Part shown: positions 54,006 through 63,032 of the stretch, one piece after another
How positions within the stretch are numbered: the first letter of the stretch is position 1
Layout: each line of letters opens with the position of its first letter
Assembly: GCA_963923025.1 (NCBI GenBank)
Contig: CAWUKV010000001.1
Coordinates: forward strand, 1 to 64,000
Length of the DNA stretch: 64,000 nt
From: CAWUKV01 sp963923025
GTDB taxonomy: Bacteria; Cyanobacteriota; Cyanobacteriia; Phormidesmidales; Phormidesmidaceae
Reading direction: 5' to 3'
The notes under the pieces: model-generated
Database searches by the model: none
What the model was told of the DNA's origin: nothing
The model's input: the letters and a program-made list of their open reading frames with translations, nothing else
Made by a program: the position numbers and the translations under genes

Positions 54006-55337
54006 ATGTCTGCCGTCCTTCACTGTCTTGATGCTGCTCCTCATCAAACCTGGCAGGTAACGCGGAGCCCTGGGGCGCTGACGGGGCGGATTCGCATCCC
54101 TGGCGATAAGTCTATTTCTCATCGGGCGCTGATGCTGGGGGCACTCGCCACGGGTGAAACGCGCATCCAGGGACTGCTGTTGGGTGAAGATCCTCGCAGT
54201 ACTGCAGCCTGCTTCCAGGCCATGGGGGCAAAAATTACGGATCTAGAGGCCGAGTGGGTCACCGTTCAGGGCATTGGTGGTGCGTTGCAGGAACCCATCG
54301 ATGTGCTGGATGCTGGAAACTCGGGCACCACCCTGCGGCTGATGCTGGGCATTCTGGCATCGCAGCCCAGGCGCTTTTTCACGGTGACGGGCGACGCCTC
54401 TTTGCGATCGCGTCCCATGGCGCGCGTCATTACCCCGCTGACCGAGATGGGTGCAACGATTTGGGGGCGTCAGGGTCACACGCTGGCACCGCTAGCCATC
54501 CAAGGACAGGCTTTGCGACCGATTCACTACCGTTCCCCGATCGCATCTGCCCAGGTCAAATCTTGCATATTACTGGCAGGGTTAGCTACCGAAGGCAACA
54601 CCACCGTCACCGAACCCAGCCGCTCTCGTGACCATAGTGAACGGATGCTGCAGGCCTTTGGTGCCGCGTTGACCGTAGACCCAGAACAGCGACAGGCCAC
54701 CGTCCACGGTCCCTGCCAGCTCCAGGGACAAACGGTCATTGTGCCTGGAGATATCAGTTCTGCGGCCTTTTGGATGGTCGCAGCTGCCATCGTGCCCGGT
54801 TCAGATCTGGTGATTGAAAACGTTGGCGTCAATCCCACGCGAACCGGCATTCTCGATGCTCTAGCCCGCATGGAGGCCGACGTGACCTTGGAAAATCCTC
54901 GCGAGGTGACTGGCGAACCCGTCGCTGATATTCGGGTGCGCCATAGCCGCCTAAAAGGCTGCGTCTTGGGCGGCGATCTGATTCCTCGTTTGATTGACGA
55001 GGTGCCTATCTTGGCCGTTGCGGCGCTGTTTGCTGAAGGGACGACCCGTATTGAAGATGCGGCAGAGTTACGGGTCAAGGAGAGCGATCGCATCGCGGTG
55101 ATGGCCGCGCAGCTTAATCGCATGGGGGCAAAGGTTACCGAGTTGCCCGATGGCATGGAAATTCTGGGCAATCAAACACTGCAAGGTGCTGAAGTGGACA
55201 GCTACACCGACCACCGCATTGCCATGAGCCTCACGATCGCCGCACTGATGGCGGCGGGGTCAACCCATATTCATCGAGCTGAAGCTGCAGCGGTGTCCTA
55301 TCCCAGCTTTGCATCGACGCTGCTGGGCTTACTGTAG
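54006..55337 (+). CDS. aroA: 5-enolpyruvylshikimate-3-phosphate synthase
   Basis: AroA joins shikimate-3-phosphate and PEP in the shikimate pathway. The 443-aa protein has GDKSISHRALMLGALA, LDAGNSGTTLRLMLGIL, the Arg-rich PMARVITPLTEMG and the C-terminal LRVKESDRIAVMAAQ with YTDHRIAMSLTIAALMA. ATG 54006 is preferred to GTG 53979. It lies alone between the duplicated sequence and a noncoding gap. Confidence 0.97.
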   Translation: MSAVLHCLDAAPHQTWQVTRSPGALTGRIRIPGDKSISHRALMLGALATGETRIQGLLLGEDPRSTAACFQAMGAKITDLEAEWVTVQGIGGALQEPIDVLDAGNSGTTLRLMLGILASQPRRFFTVTGDASLRSRPMARVITPLTEMGATIWGRQGHTLAPLAIQGQALRPIHYRSPIASAQVKSCILLAGLATEGNTTVTEPSRSRDHSERMLQAFGAALTVDPEQRQATVHGPCQLQGQTVIVPGDISSAAFWMVAAAIVPGSDLVIENVGVNPTRTGILDALARMEADVTLENPREVTGEPVADIRVRHSRLKGCVLGGDLIPRLIDEVPILAVAALFAEGTTRIEDAAELRVKESDRIAVMAAQLNRMGAKVTELPDGMEILGNQTLQGAEVDSYTDHRIAMSLTIAALMAAGSTHIHRAEAAAVSYPSFASTLLGLL

Positions 55338-55758
55338 TCATGCTCAATCTGATGCAGACCGTTTTATACCAGAATAGTTGAGTGATATTACGGGACAGTT
55401 GCGAGATTGCAGGCTAGGTCGGGAACCTTTATATAGACATCACAGGTCCAGTCCTGACTTTCCCCATCATTCATCACAACTTCAAGCGGAGTCCTGTGGA
55501 GATGTGTCAGAGTAGGGGGACTGCGGCTCAGTATGTGCCAACCGAGACATGGGGTTGTTGAGTTTTGTGCCAACGCAGGGTTGACGTGTTCCTCGTAGTC
55601 AACGGTAGTTCAGCATTTCTGTAGTTCAGCATTTCTTAAGTGGCAGACATACACAATCGGTGACGGGCGCAATCGATAACGGGCGCAATTGTTGACGGGT
55701 AACGGTTTGCCTTGGTCAGCGACTCACGTCCTGATTGGTCTCAGTATTTGGGACATCC
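55338..55758. other. Noncoding gap before the receiver-GGDEF-EAL gene
   Basis: About 400 bp. It contains a 16-bp tandem duplication and several near-repeats of GACGGGCGCAAT near 55660-55700. A minus-strand 61-codon frame at 55388-55573 has no clear family match. Confidence 0.4.
55605..55636. repeat. 16-bp perfect tandem duplication
   Basis: GTAGTTCAGCATTTCT occurs at 55605-55620 and 55621-55636 in intergenic DNA. Confidence 0.9.
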
Positions 55759-57498
55759 ATGCAGAGAATTTTGGTGATTGAACAACCTGGCCGCGCCCGG
55801 ACGTCTATGGTGGCGTTGATAGAGGCGGCTGGATACACCACAATCACAGCAGACCAAGGCAGCATGGGGGTAAGAATCGCTCAGCAGCGCCCCAACTTGG
55901 TGGTCTGCGGCTGGGACTTGGGCGATATGAACGGGCATCAGGTCCTCGAAGCCCTGCGGCAAGATCCTGAGCTGATGCTCATTCCGTTCATCTTGTTGAC
56001 TGACCAGGACGATCGCGACCACCGGCGGCGCAGCATGGAACTAGGGGCAGACGACTGCATTGTGCGGCCCTTCACCGACAGCGAACTGACCAGCGCGATC
56101 GCGACTCGCCTACGTCTGCAAGCTGCCCTCACCAATCGCTATGTCACGGTGCTGCGCAATGCCGCAGAACGCCTTAATCGACTAGCCCATTACGACAGCC
56201 TGACTGACCTTCCCAACCACCACCTGCTCTATCAGCGTATGAGCCAGGCCATTGCGGCCACTCAAGGTCAGGACCATCAAATTGCGCTGCTTTCCCTTAG
56301 CCTTGACCGTCTGCGCCAGGTGAACAACCTGCTGGGCTACCGGGCTGGAGACGAACTCCTGAAGGCAGCCTCCAAGCGGCTGCTGGCCAGCTTGCCCCCG
56401 GGTACCACCCTGGCCCGCCTCACCGCTAACCAGTTCGCGGTTGTCCTGGTCGATTACGAGCAAGAAGAAGCCATCCAACGCGTTGCCGACAACCTAATGG
56501 ATGCGCTCAACCGCCCCTTTTCGCTGCCGGGGCAGGAGGTCTTTATGACCACCAGCATCGGTGTGGCGGTTTACCCCACGGACAGTACCGAACTCAATAT
56601 CCTGATGCGTCAGGCGGAAGCGGCCCTGGATTGCGCCAAACGACAGAAAAGTAGCTACTGTCAGTTCTATCGGTCTGATATGCCCATTGCTTCGGACCAG
56701 CAAATTCGTCTGGAGACTTGGCTGCGCTACGCCTTAGAACGCAACGAATTTGAGATCCACTATCAGCCTCAACTCAGCCTCACCTCTGGCCGAATTGAGG
56801 GTGTCGAGGCGCTGATTCGTTGGAAGCATCCCGAACAGGGCTACATTTCTCCGGTCGAATTTATCCCCCTAGCTGAAGAAACAGGGCTGATTGTACCCAT
56901 TGGCCAGTGGGTACTAGAAACGGTTTGCCAGCAGGCTCACCAGTGGCAGCAGCAGGCCCTAGGACTCCGCCACGTTTCCGTCAACCTATCCAGCGTTCAG
57001 TTCAACCAAGGCGATCTGACCCAGCAGGTGTCTGACTTACTGCACATGCATCAGCTGGCACCGCAATTCTTAGAACTAGAGATTACTGAAACGGCGCTGA
57101 TGCAAGATGCCGATGCGGCGGTTGCAACCCTTCATCAGCTCAAGTCCCAAGGGATTCGATTGGCTGTAGACGATTTTGGTACCGGCTATTCCTCACTTAG
57201 CTATCTCAAACAGCTCCCCATCGATACCCTCAAAATCGATAACTGCTTCGTGCGGGGGGTGGTCAGCGATCCCAAAAATCAGGTGATTCTGACCTCTGCC
57301 ATTCAGATGGGCCATCAGCTTGGGTTAAGTATCGTTGCAGAAGGGGTTGAAACCGAGGCAGAACAGGCCTTTTTAAGCCAGCATCAATGTGACTTCGTCC
57401 AGGGATACCTGCTAGGTCGCCCGATGACGTCTGAGCACTTGCAGCAGCGCATGGCGGCTCAAAAGCGCCCGTTTCCCTTTGCGAAAACGGCGGTGTAA
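55759..57498 (+). CDS. Receiver-GGDEF-EAL protein with degenerate receiver and GGDEF; probable c-di-GMP phosphodiesterase
   Basis: The roughly 579-aa protein has an N-terminal receiver domain (about 1-118), a GGDEF domain (about 140-305) and an EAL domain (about 320-565). The receiver lacks the phospho-acceptor Asp (Gly in VVCGWDLGDMNG), the acidic pocket (ILVIEQP instead of EDD) and the conserved Lys (IVRPF). GGDEF is replaced by TANQF in RLTANQFAVVL, so cyclase activity is unlikely. The EAL domain keeps EALIRW, ELEITE, DDFGTGYSSLSYL and AEGVET, so it probably degrades c-di-GMP. ATG 55759 gives MQRILVIE, which fits the receiver start. Confidence 0.92.
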   Translation: MQRILVIEQPGRARTSMVALIEAAGYTTITADQGSMGVRIAQQRPNLVVCGWDLGDMNGHQVLEALRQDPELMLIPFILLTDQDDRDHRRRSMELGADDCIVRPFTDSELTSAIATRLRLQAALTNRYVTVLRNAAERLNRLAHYDSLTDLPNHHLLYQRMSQAIAATQGQDHQIALLSLSLDRLRQVNNLLGYRAGDELLKAASKRLLASLPPGTTLARLTANQFAVVLVDYEQEEAIQRVADNLMDALNRPFSLPGQEVFMTTSIGVAVYPTDSTELNILMRQAEAALDCAKRQKSSYCQFYRSDMPIASDQQIRLETWLRYALERNEFEIHYQPQLSLTSGRIEGVEALIRWKHPEQGYISPVEFIPLAEETGLIVPIGQWVLETVCQQAHQWQQQALGLRHVSVNLSSVQFNQGDLTQQVSDLLHMHQLAPQFLELEITETALMQDADAAVATLHQLKSQGIRLAVDDFGTGYSSLSYLKQLPIDTLKIDNCFVRGVVSDPKNQVILTSAIQMGHQLGLSIVAEGVETEAEQAFLSQHQCDFVQGYLLGRPMTSEHLQQRMAAQKRPFPFAKTAV

Positions 57499-57894
57499 GC
57501 CTCATAGGTTAAGTCACCAGCGGTTCAGGCAATGGCCCAGGTGGATTCTGCAGCGTGTTACCGTAGGTTTGCCCAAGGGACAGGGAACATTAGATACACG
57601 CAGGTCACGCGGTTTCAATGAGGGCACAGAGCGGCTTAGCCCAGCCTTGACCCGTTGAATTCGCCTGTTGAGAACCTGTTTTGATGGGCGCATCAACTCC
57701 GTCTACCCAGCTTTTGTGTGTCTTCCAGGTCTTGTGCCCACAGGCATTCCAGTCGCGTTCACGGAAGTGTATGCAGCCGTACTTAACGTTCTAAGCAAAG
57801 GCGTGTATTCAACCCGCTTGCTTGTCGGTGGTTAGCCTGTCTCACCACATGGCCCAATTCTTTCGCCTAATTCTTCCGCCAATCTGGCACCAGT
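57499..57894. other. Noncoding gap upstream of the acyl-carrier-like gene
   Basis: About 400 bp. Open frames on both strands lack start signals or recognisable families. I see no hairpin, RNA gene or insertion sequence end that I can support. Confidence 0.35.
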
Positions 57895-58326
57895 ATGTGG
57901 CACTCGCTCAACAATTACGTTAGCAGCGTTCAAACTTACGGCGACCTGAGTCCTGACCTGAGCGTTCGTCAGCAGGTCAATCAGCGATTAAGCCGTCGCC
58001 GGGCGCTGAAAATTGACGTTTGGTGTAGTACGTTTCAACGGGCGACAGTGGCCCAGCCCCGACTGCTGCGATTTATCTATGTCGCCTTCCAGCAATATTC
58101 AGGGCTCAACTTCAGCCGTGTACGACCTCAAGATCGTCTGATTGAAGATTTACAGTTTCCGCTAGTGTGCTGGTTCGACTGGACCACAAACTTTTGCGAT
58201 GACTTCATGGCTCAGTTTGGCATAGACCTGAGTACCCGCTTTGATGAGGCTGACTTTTCAACGGTGGCGGACCTGCTGGTGTTTTTGCAGGCCCAGCTTG
58301 CCGAGGCCCAAATTGCTGAAAACTGA
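57895..58326 (+). CDS. Unknown protein with acyl-carrier-like C-terminal helices
   Basis: The 143-aa protein has no signal peptide. Its C-terminal half (VRPQDRLIEDLQF, NFCDDFMAQFGIDLSTRFDEADFSTVADLLVFLQAQL) has the helix spacing and DxLxEDL-like start of an acyl carrier fold, as in the DUF1493 group, but lacks the serine that carries phosphopantetheine. The N-terminal half is basic (QRLSRRRALKIDVW). It may be an ACP-like structural module, not a carrier. It lies 157 bp upstream of ycf3 on the same strand. Confidence 0.6.
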   Translation: MWHSLNNYVSSVQTYGDLSPDLSVRQQVNQRLSRRRALKIDVWCSTFQRATVAQPRLLRFIYVAFQQYSGLNFSRVRPQDRLIEDLQFPLVCWFDWTTNFCDDFMAQFGIDLSTRFDEADFSTVADLLVFLQAQLAEAQIAEN

Positions 58327-58483
58327 AGCCTGCCAGAGACTCAATGTACAGAATTGACGATCAGGGCAAAACGATAAGAAAGATTACGGCATGGGGGCCT
58401 GTTTGCACTCTGCACAGGGCCGGACCGGCAGATGAATTAAACTAGGGTGGAGATAAAAGTCATCGGCCTGCCGCTTCACCACC

Positions 58484-59005
58484 ATGCCCAGAACGCAACG
58501 CAACGACAATTTCATCGACAAATCCTTCACGGTCATGGCCGACATGATTTTGAAGATGATGCCGACCCAGAAAAAGGCTAAAGAAGCGTTTGCCTACTAT
58601 CGAGATGGTATGTCGGCCCAGGCTGAAGGCGAATATGCAGAGGCACTGGAAAACTACGAAGAAGCCCTCCGTTTAGAGGAAGACCCCTACGACAAGAGCT
58701 ACATCCTTTACAATATGGGGCTGATTCACGCTAGCAACGGCGAACATGACCGCGCCATTGACCTGTACTCCGACGCCCTAGAGCTCAACCCCCGAATGAC
58801 GCAGGCGCTGAACAACACAGCGGTCATTTATCACTATCGCGGTGAGCAGGCTGAGACGCAGGGCGACGCCCAGGCGGCTGAAAAGTTTTACGATGAGGCG
58901 GCAACCTACTGGTCTGAAGCCATTCGGATTGCGCCCAACAACTATATCGAAGCCCAAAACTGGCTCAAGAATACCGGGCGGATGAAACTTGATATGCTGT
59001 TCTAG
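58484..59005 (+). CDS. ycf3: Photosystem I assembly protein Ycf3
   Basis: The 173-aa TPR protein assembles photosystem I subunits at the thylakoid membrane. It starts MPRTQRNDNFIDKSFTVMAD, which is the Ycf3 signature, and holds three TPR units (AFAYYRDGMSAQAEGEYAEALENYEEALRLE, YILYNMGLIHASNGEHDRAIDLYSDALELNP, ATYWSEAIRIAPNNYIEAQNWL). Start ATG 58484 is certain. It precedes gatC by 24 bp on the same strand, so the two are probably cotranscribed. Confidence 0.97.
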   Translation: MPRTQRNDNFIDKSFTVMADMILKMMPTQKKAKEAFAYYRDGMSAQAEGEYAEALENYEEALRLEEDPYDKSYILYNMGLIHASNGEHDRAIDLYSDALELNPRMTQALNNTAVIYHYRGEQAETQGDAQAAEKFYDEAATYWSEAIRIAPNNYIEAQNWLKNTGRMKLDMLF

Positions 59006-59029
59006 CACTGTCCGTTCTGCCTAACTACC

Positions 59030-59326
59030 ATGATCGATCTTGAACAGGTGCGCAAAGTTGCGCTGCTGGCCCGCCTAGACTTGACGGAGGCCGAGGAGCA
59101 GCAGTTCACCGAGCAGCTCAGCGGTATTTTGGCGTATGTCGAGCAGCTGGCAGAGCTAGATACTGCTGACGTACCGCCGACAACACGCGCGATTGAGGTC
59201 AGCAACATTGCCCGTGCCGACCAGCTAGCTCCCTTTGGCGATCGCGAGGAAATGCTGGACGGGGCTCCCGAACGGGAAGATAGCTTCTTCAAAGTGCCCA
59301 AAATTCTATCCAGTGACGAAGGATAG
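59030..59326 (+). CDS. gatC: Aspartyl/glutamyl-tRNA amidotransferase subunit C
   Basis: GatC stabilises GatA in the GatCAB amidotransferase, which converts Glu-tRNA-Gln and Asp-tRNA-Asn to Gln and Asn forms. The 98-aa protein shows the helical family pattern: MIDLEQVRKVALLARLDLTEAEEQQFTEQL, ILAYVEQLAELDTADVPPT and REDSFFKVPKILS at the C-terminus. Only GatC is present here; gatA and gatB are elsewhere. It follows ycf3 closely. Confidence 0.95.
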   Translation: MIDLEQVRKVALLARLDLTEAEEQQFTEQLSGILAYVEQLAELDTADVPPTTRAIEVSNIARADQLAPFGDREEMLDGAPEREDSFFKVPKILSSDEG

Positions 59327-59347
59327 CCGCTCTTGGGATCAGTCGAC

Positions 59348-60811
59348 TCAACTTCCACAGTGCTGGAACTTACTGACTTGGTTTTGCAGATACGGTGTCT
59401 GATGGAGATTGGCGGTTTCGTAGAGGCGATTGAACTCCCGCTCAAAGTGCTGAGCCACTGTGGGGTTGTCGATCACTAAGAGATTTTCGTCGTTTTTGGT
59501 ATTGGCGGCCTTACTCCAGTTGTGGGAGCCGATGATGACGAGACGACTGTCGATAACGGCAAACTTATGGTGTAGCTTGTCGCCATCGGGCAGTTCTGGG
59601 AAGCCCACGGTGGTGATGGAGCGAGTCCAGGGCTGGTTGTCCTTTTCGTAACGACAGCGATGGTCAGGCAGGGCCATACCCATCATGTCTAGGGCTTCGC
59701 TGTAGCTGCGGTAAATAAAGCTGCGGTCGATTAGCGATCGCACCTGCACCCCGCTGTTCGCCTGCTCCCCAATCTGGTTGGCAATGCCCTGGTCGGTGAA
59801 CACAAACAGCGCTAAGTCAATGGACTGACGTGCCCGCTGTAGAGTTTGGCCAATCAGCCCATTCACCGTTTGCGCTTGGGGCGTATCGGCGGTGTTGGGT
59901 GCGAACTGCACGGTAATGGTGGAACCCGGCAAAGAGACCTGTTGTGAGGCTCGCAGCGGCTTTTGCGGGCCAAACACGCTATTGGTTTGGCTGCCAGGTC
60001 CATCACCCCACATCAGGGCAAATTCTTGCTGATAGAGGCTGGCAAGGTCGGGGCTATCGATGATGAGAAGGGCGTTGGTATTGCCCCGGCTCTCTGGCAG
60101 CAGTGCATCGCCATGCAAGCCCGACAGCGTCCAGTTTGCCGAGCCCGTTACCACCTGCTGACCGTCGATCACCATGAACTTGTGGTGCATTAGCCCGCTG
60201 CCTTTACTGCCATCGGCAGTATCGTCCAACAGTGGCAGCTGCGCGTTTTGCAACATCAGTACCGCATCAACATCGCGGGCTTCGTCGGCGCTGACGGCCC
60301 CGTCGCCGTTGCGATCGCCAAAGGCTAGCAAATTGTCATACTTACTCCTGGCATAGTCATCCTGTGCCGCTAACCAGCTCGTATCTTTATGACTCCAGGG
60401 TTCGCTGTACTGGTTTTCTAGAATGATGCGGACTGGAACGCCAGTCTGAGCCTTTCGAACTAGCGCTTGCGCAATCCTCGGCAGGTTCAGTTCCTGAACG
60501 GCCACCTCAACGCTGGTGTTAGCCTGCTCTATCGATGACACGATCCGCTGTTCAAGATCGTCACCCCAGCGGTCTACTTGACGGTAAGGATCGCGATACG
60601 TGGCAGCCGGGGACTGATTGAAGAAGACTTTGACATAGGGGTCTTGCGGCAGTGTATCGGCGATAGGGGCTAGCGAGCCTTGGCTGCGGCTCATGGCAAT
60701 CGCGATCGCAACCAGCACCCCCAGGAGAAACAGCACGATCAGCCCTGTCCACTTCGACCTTGATGCTGGCGCGGTGCGATAGGTATAGACCTTGACGGGA
60801 GAAGATTTCAC
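59348..60811 (-). CDS. Phospholipase D-like protein with an EF-hand motif, membrane-anchored
   Basis: The 487-aa protein has an N-terminal membrane anchor (about 22-40, TGLIVLFLLGVLVAIAIAM) and two PLD catalytic motifs: LMHHKFMVIDGQQVVTGSANW (HKD residues 209, 211, 216) and KLHHKFAVIDSRLVIIGSHNW. Between the anchor and the first HKD lies a canonical calcium-binding loop DRNGDGAVSADE (residues 166-177). So two phosphodiesterase half-sites and a probable calcium switch are combined. Its substrate could be phospholipid or nucleic acid. The domain after the anchor likely faces the periplasm. Confidence 0.88.
   Translation of the reverse strand: MKSSPVKVYTYRTAPASRSKWTGLIVLFLLGVLVAIAIAMSRSQGSLAPIADTLPQDPYVKVFFNQSPAATYRDPYRQVDRWGDDLEQRIVSSIEQANTSVEVAVQELNLPRIAQALVRKAQTGVPVRIILENQYSEPWSHKDTSWLAAQDDYARSKYDNLLAFGDRNGDGAVSADEARDVDAVLMLQNAQLPLLDDTADGSKGSGLMHHKFMVIDGQQVVTGSANWTLSGLHGDALLPESRGNTNALLIIDSPDLASLYQQEFALMWGDGPGSQTNSVFGPQKPLRASQQVSLPGSTITVQFAPNTADTPQAQTVNGLIGQTLQRARQSIDLALFVFTDQGIANQIGEQANSGVQVRSLIDRSFIYRSYSEALDMMGMALPDHRCRYEKDNQPWTRSITTVGFPELPDGDKLHHKFAVIDSRLVIIGSHNWSKAANTKNDENLLVIDNPTVAQHFEREFNRLYETANLHQTPYLQNQVSKFQHCGS
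60281..60316 (-). other. EF-hand calcium-binding loop in the phospholipase D-like protein
   Basis: The loop DRNGDGAVSADE encoded here has Asp, Asn, Asp at positions 1, 3, 5, Gly at 6 and Glu at 12, the canonical EF-hand calcium ligands. It is 31 residues before the first HKD motif. Confidence 0.8.
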
Positions 60812-61199
60812 AGCTGGACCCGCGCTTTAGCAATGGGTGACGTTGAAGCAATGGGTGACGTTGAGTTCATGGGGCTAACCTTACGGCGTTCGGCTTCACC
60901 GACCTAACGATTGGGTCAGCCTCACTGACCTGTCCATACAGCATGGCTACAATCGAGGAAAAGAGAATCGGAGCAGGCTCAGGGCAACCGTCCTGCCTAA
61001 CAAGATGCCCTGATGGGTGGGCCACTGCACCAGCAAGCTCAACCGTTTTTAGCTTAGATCCCAAGTTGGTTTGAACCCTGCTTTGGTTGGATTCTTAAAT
61101 TAGAAACAGTGTATGAGCGCACTGTCTAGTGCTATCGGTTAATCTGGATCAACCGATGCAATTTACCAAATAGCCCCGATTGGGACCCCGACTGAGACC
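60812..61199. other. Noncoding gap between the PLD-like gene and ycf51
   Basis: About 390 bp of divergent promoter region. It includes an 18-bp tandem duplication at 60829-60864. No other feature is supported. Confidence 0.4.
60829..60864. repeat. 18-bp perfect tandem duplication
   Basis: AGCAATGGGTGACGTTGA occurs at 60829-60846 and again at 60847-60864, just upstream of the minus-strand PLD-like gene start. Confidence 0.9.
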
Positions 61200-61712
61200 A
61201 TGCCGACCCCCGAAACTTTTCTAGATGCTGCTAAATGGATGGGAATTGCCACCCTAGCTTTAGCGCTGGTGAGCGCGATTGCCTTCCTGGCAAAGTGGGG
61301 GATTCGGTTTCGGCTGGTTGGTGCGACAGGGTTTAGCATTGTGCTGACGGCAGGACTGTTTGGCCTCAGCTTCGAGCCTCTGTCGCCCGTTGCCGTCGAA
61401 GGTGCGCTCCCCTACACAACCGTATTTGACTCTGGCGCGGCCCAAATCGTGATTAAGGTACCCCAAACCATTACCGAATCCGAACTAGAGGCCACCCTGC
61501 AGCAGGCCGCCAAGAATTTACTGCGTGCCAGTCGTCTGGGCCGTCCGGGCCAATCCCCAACGATTCGCGCACGGACGATTATTCACAAACCCGGCGGCAT
61601 ATCTGAGCTGCTGTACCTAGGACAGGTACAGCCCAGCACAGTTGATGACAGCAGCCCTTATCAGGTTGATATCGACTCAGCCCTACTCAAAGTGGCCAAC
61701 TCGGCTATCTAG
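61200..61712 (+). CDS. ycf51: Ycf51 family protein (DUF2518)
   Basis: The 170-aa protein has two membrane helices near the N-terminus (MGIATLALALVSAIAFLAKWG and FSIVLTAGLFGLSF), then a soluble domain (VVIKVPQTITESELEATLQQAAKNLLRASRLGR, PGGISELLYLGQV). This matches the Ycf51/DUF2518 family of plastid and cyanobacterial membrane proteins of unknown function. ATG 61200 is the start. It is divergent from the phospholipase D-like gene. Confidence 0.9.
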   Translation: MPTPETFLDAAKWMGIATLALALVSAIAFLAKWGIRFRLVGATGFSIVLTAGLFGLSFEPLSPVAVEGALPYTTVFDSGAAQIVIKVPQTITESELEATLQQAAKNLLRASRLGRPGQSPTIRARTIIHKPGGISELLYLGQVQPSTVDDSSPYQVDIDSALLKVANSAI

Positions 61713-61801
61713 GCGTCCTTACCTCCACTCTCTTCACACCCCTTACAGACGCAGCAGACTGCGTCCTATCCTGTCCACGCTTCAAGGAGACACTGATACC
61801 T

Positions 61802-62989
61802 ATGCAAATCGGTAACTTTCCAGTTTTGATGGTTGCTCCCGCCCAGGTCATTCGTGGTAATGGTGTCCTGGCCCAGAGCGGTCCGTTGCTAGCTCGGTTA
61901 GGGCGACGTCCGTTGGTCGTGGGGGGCTCGAGTACGTTAGCCGCGGCTGAGCCGTTTCTTTCACCTGCACTATCAGATTTTGTCACCGCAACAGCGGTCT
62001 ATCAGCCCGACTGCAGTGAGGCAGCACTAGCAGCGCTGCACCAGGCCCTGTCTACTCATGATGCTGACTTCATCGTTGGCGTTGGTGGCGGCAAAGCCCT
62101 AGATGCGGCCAAGCTGCTGGCGCATCAAGCCCAGTTGCCCATCGTCACAGTACCAACCTCGGCAGCAACCTGTGCAGCATGGACGGCGCTATCCAATGTG
62201 TACTCCGATGCGGGAGCGTTTGACTATGACGTGGCGCTGCCGCGCTGCCCGGACTTGCTACTGCTCGACTATGACCTGATTGTGACGGCACCCCAGCGTA
62301 CGCTGGTTGCGGGCATTGGTGACGCGCTGGCGAAGTGGTACGAGGCCTCGGTCAGCAGCGGTCATTCTGACCAAACCTTAGTGATTGGAGCCGTGCAGCA
62401 GGGCCGGGTCCTGCGCGATATTTTGTTTCAGAAATCGGAAGCGGCGCTGCGCGATCCGGGCGGCAGTGACTGGCGGGAGGTGGTCGATGCTGCCGTACTC
62501 ATGGCAGGGGTAATTGGCGGCATGGGCGGGGCTCAGTGCCGTACGGTTGCCGCCCATGCCATTCACAACGGGCTGACTCAGGTGCCCGTCAGCCACGGCG
62601 CGCTACACGGCGAAAAAGTCGCCTACGGCATTTTGGCCCAGCTTCGCCTGGAAGAGATGTACGGCAACAACGCCCTGGCCACCACAGCCCGTCAGCAGCT
62701 GATTCGGTTCTACGATGCGATTGGTCTGCCCAAGACACTGGACGCCCTGGGTATGGCCAGTATGACCGTGGCTGAATTAGAGACGGCTGCGGCGTTTGCC
62801 TGTCGCTCCGGTTCAGACATCCACCACTTACCCTTTGAGGTGGGTCCTCAGCAAGTAATGGCCGCAATGGTGTCAACGCTGATATCGCATCCACAGCGTA
62901 GTGAGCGCCCATTGCCAAAAGTGGTAGAGTCTACAGAACGAGATATGCCGTCAGGGATGACTGTTGCAGCTTACCCTAACGATGGTTGA
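61802..62989 (+). CDS. Iron-containing alcohol dehydrogenase family protein (glycerol dehydrogenase-like)
   Basis: The 395-aa protein has the NAD-binding GVGGGKALDAAKLLAHQAQLPIVTVPTSAATCAAWTAL and the metal-binding pattern with Asp in LVAGIGDALAKWYE, and His residues in AHAIHNGLTQ and SHGALHGEKVAYGIL. This is the glycerol dehydrogenase/glycerol-1-phosphate dehydrogenase-like branch. The substrate is not settled by sequence. AAGGAGA lies about 10 bp before ATG 61802. The aminotransferase gene follows by 43 bp on the same strand. Confidence 0.88.
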   Translation: MQIGNFPVLMVAPAQVIRGNGVLAQSGPLLARLGRRPLVVGGSSTLAAAEPFLSPALSDFVTATAVYQPDCSEAALAALHQALSTHDADFIVGVGGGKALDAAKLLAHQAQLPIVTVPTSAATCAAWTALSNVYSDAGAFDYDVALPRCPDLLLLDYDLIVTAPQRTLVAGIGDALAKWYEASVSSGHSDQTLVIGAVQQGRVLRDILFQKSEAALRDPGGSDWREVVDAAVLMAGVIGGMGGAQCRTVAAHAIHNGLTQVPVSHGALHGEKVAYGILAQLRLEEMYGNNALATTARQQLIRFYDAIGLPKTLDALGMASMTVAELETAAAFACRSGSDIHHLPFEVGPQQVMAAMVSTLISHPQRSERPLPKVVESTERDMPSGMTVAAYPNDG

Positions 62990-63032
62990 GAGCAGCAGTT
63001 GAATAACAGCTGGATAACTGGGAGGTGCCTCT

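Noticed and set aside
57499..57894. Possible decayed transposase in the gap before the acyl-carrier-like gene
   Set aside because: A minus-strand open stretch is present, but it has no start, no transposase motif and no terminal inverted repeats.
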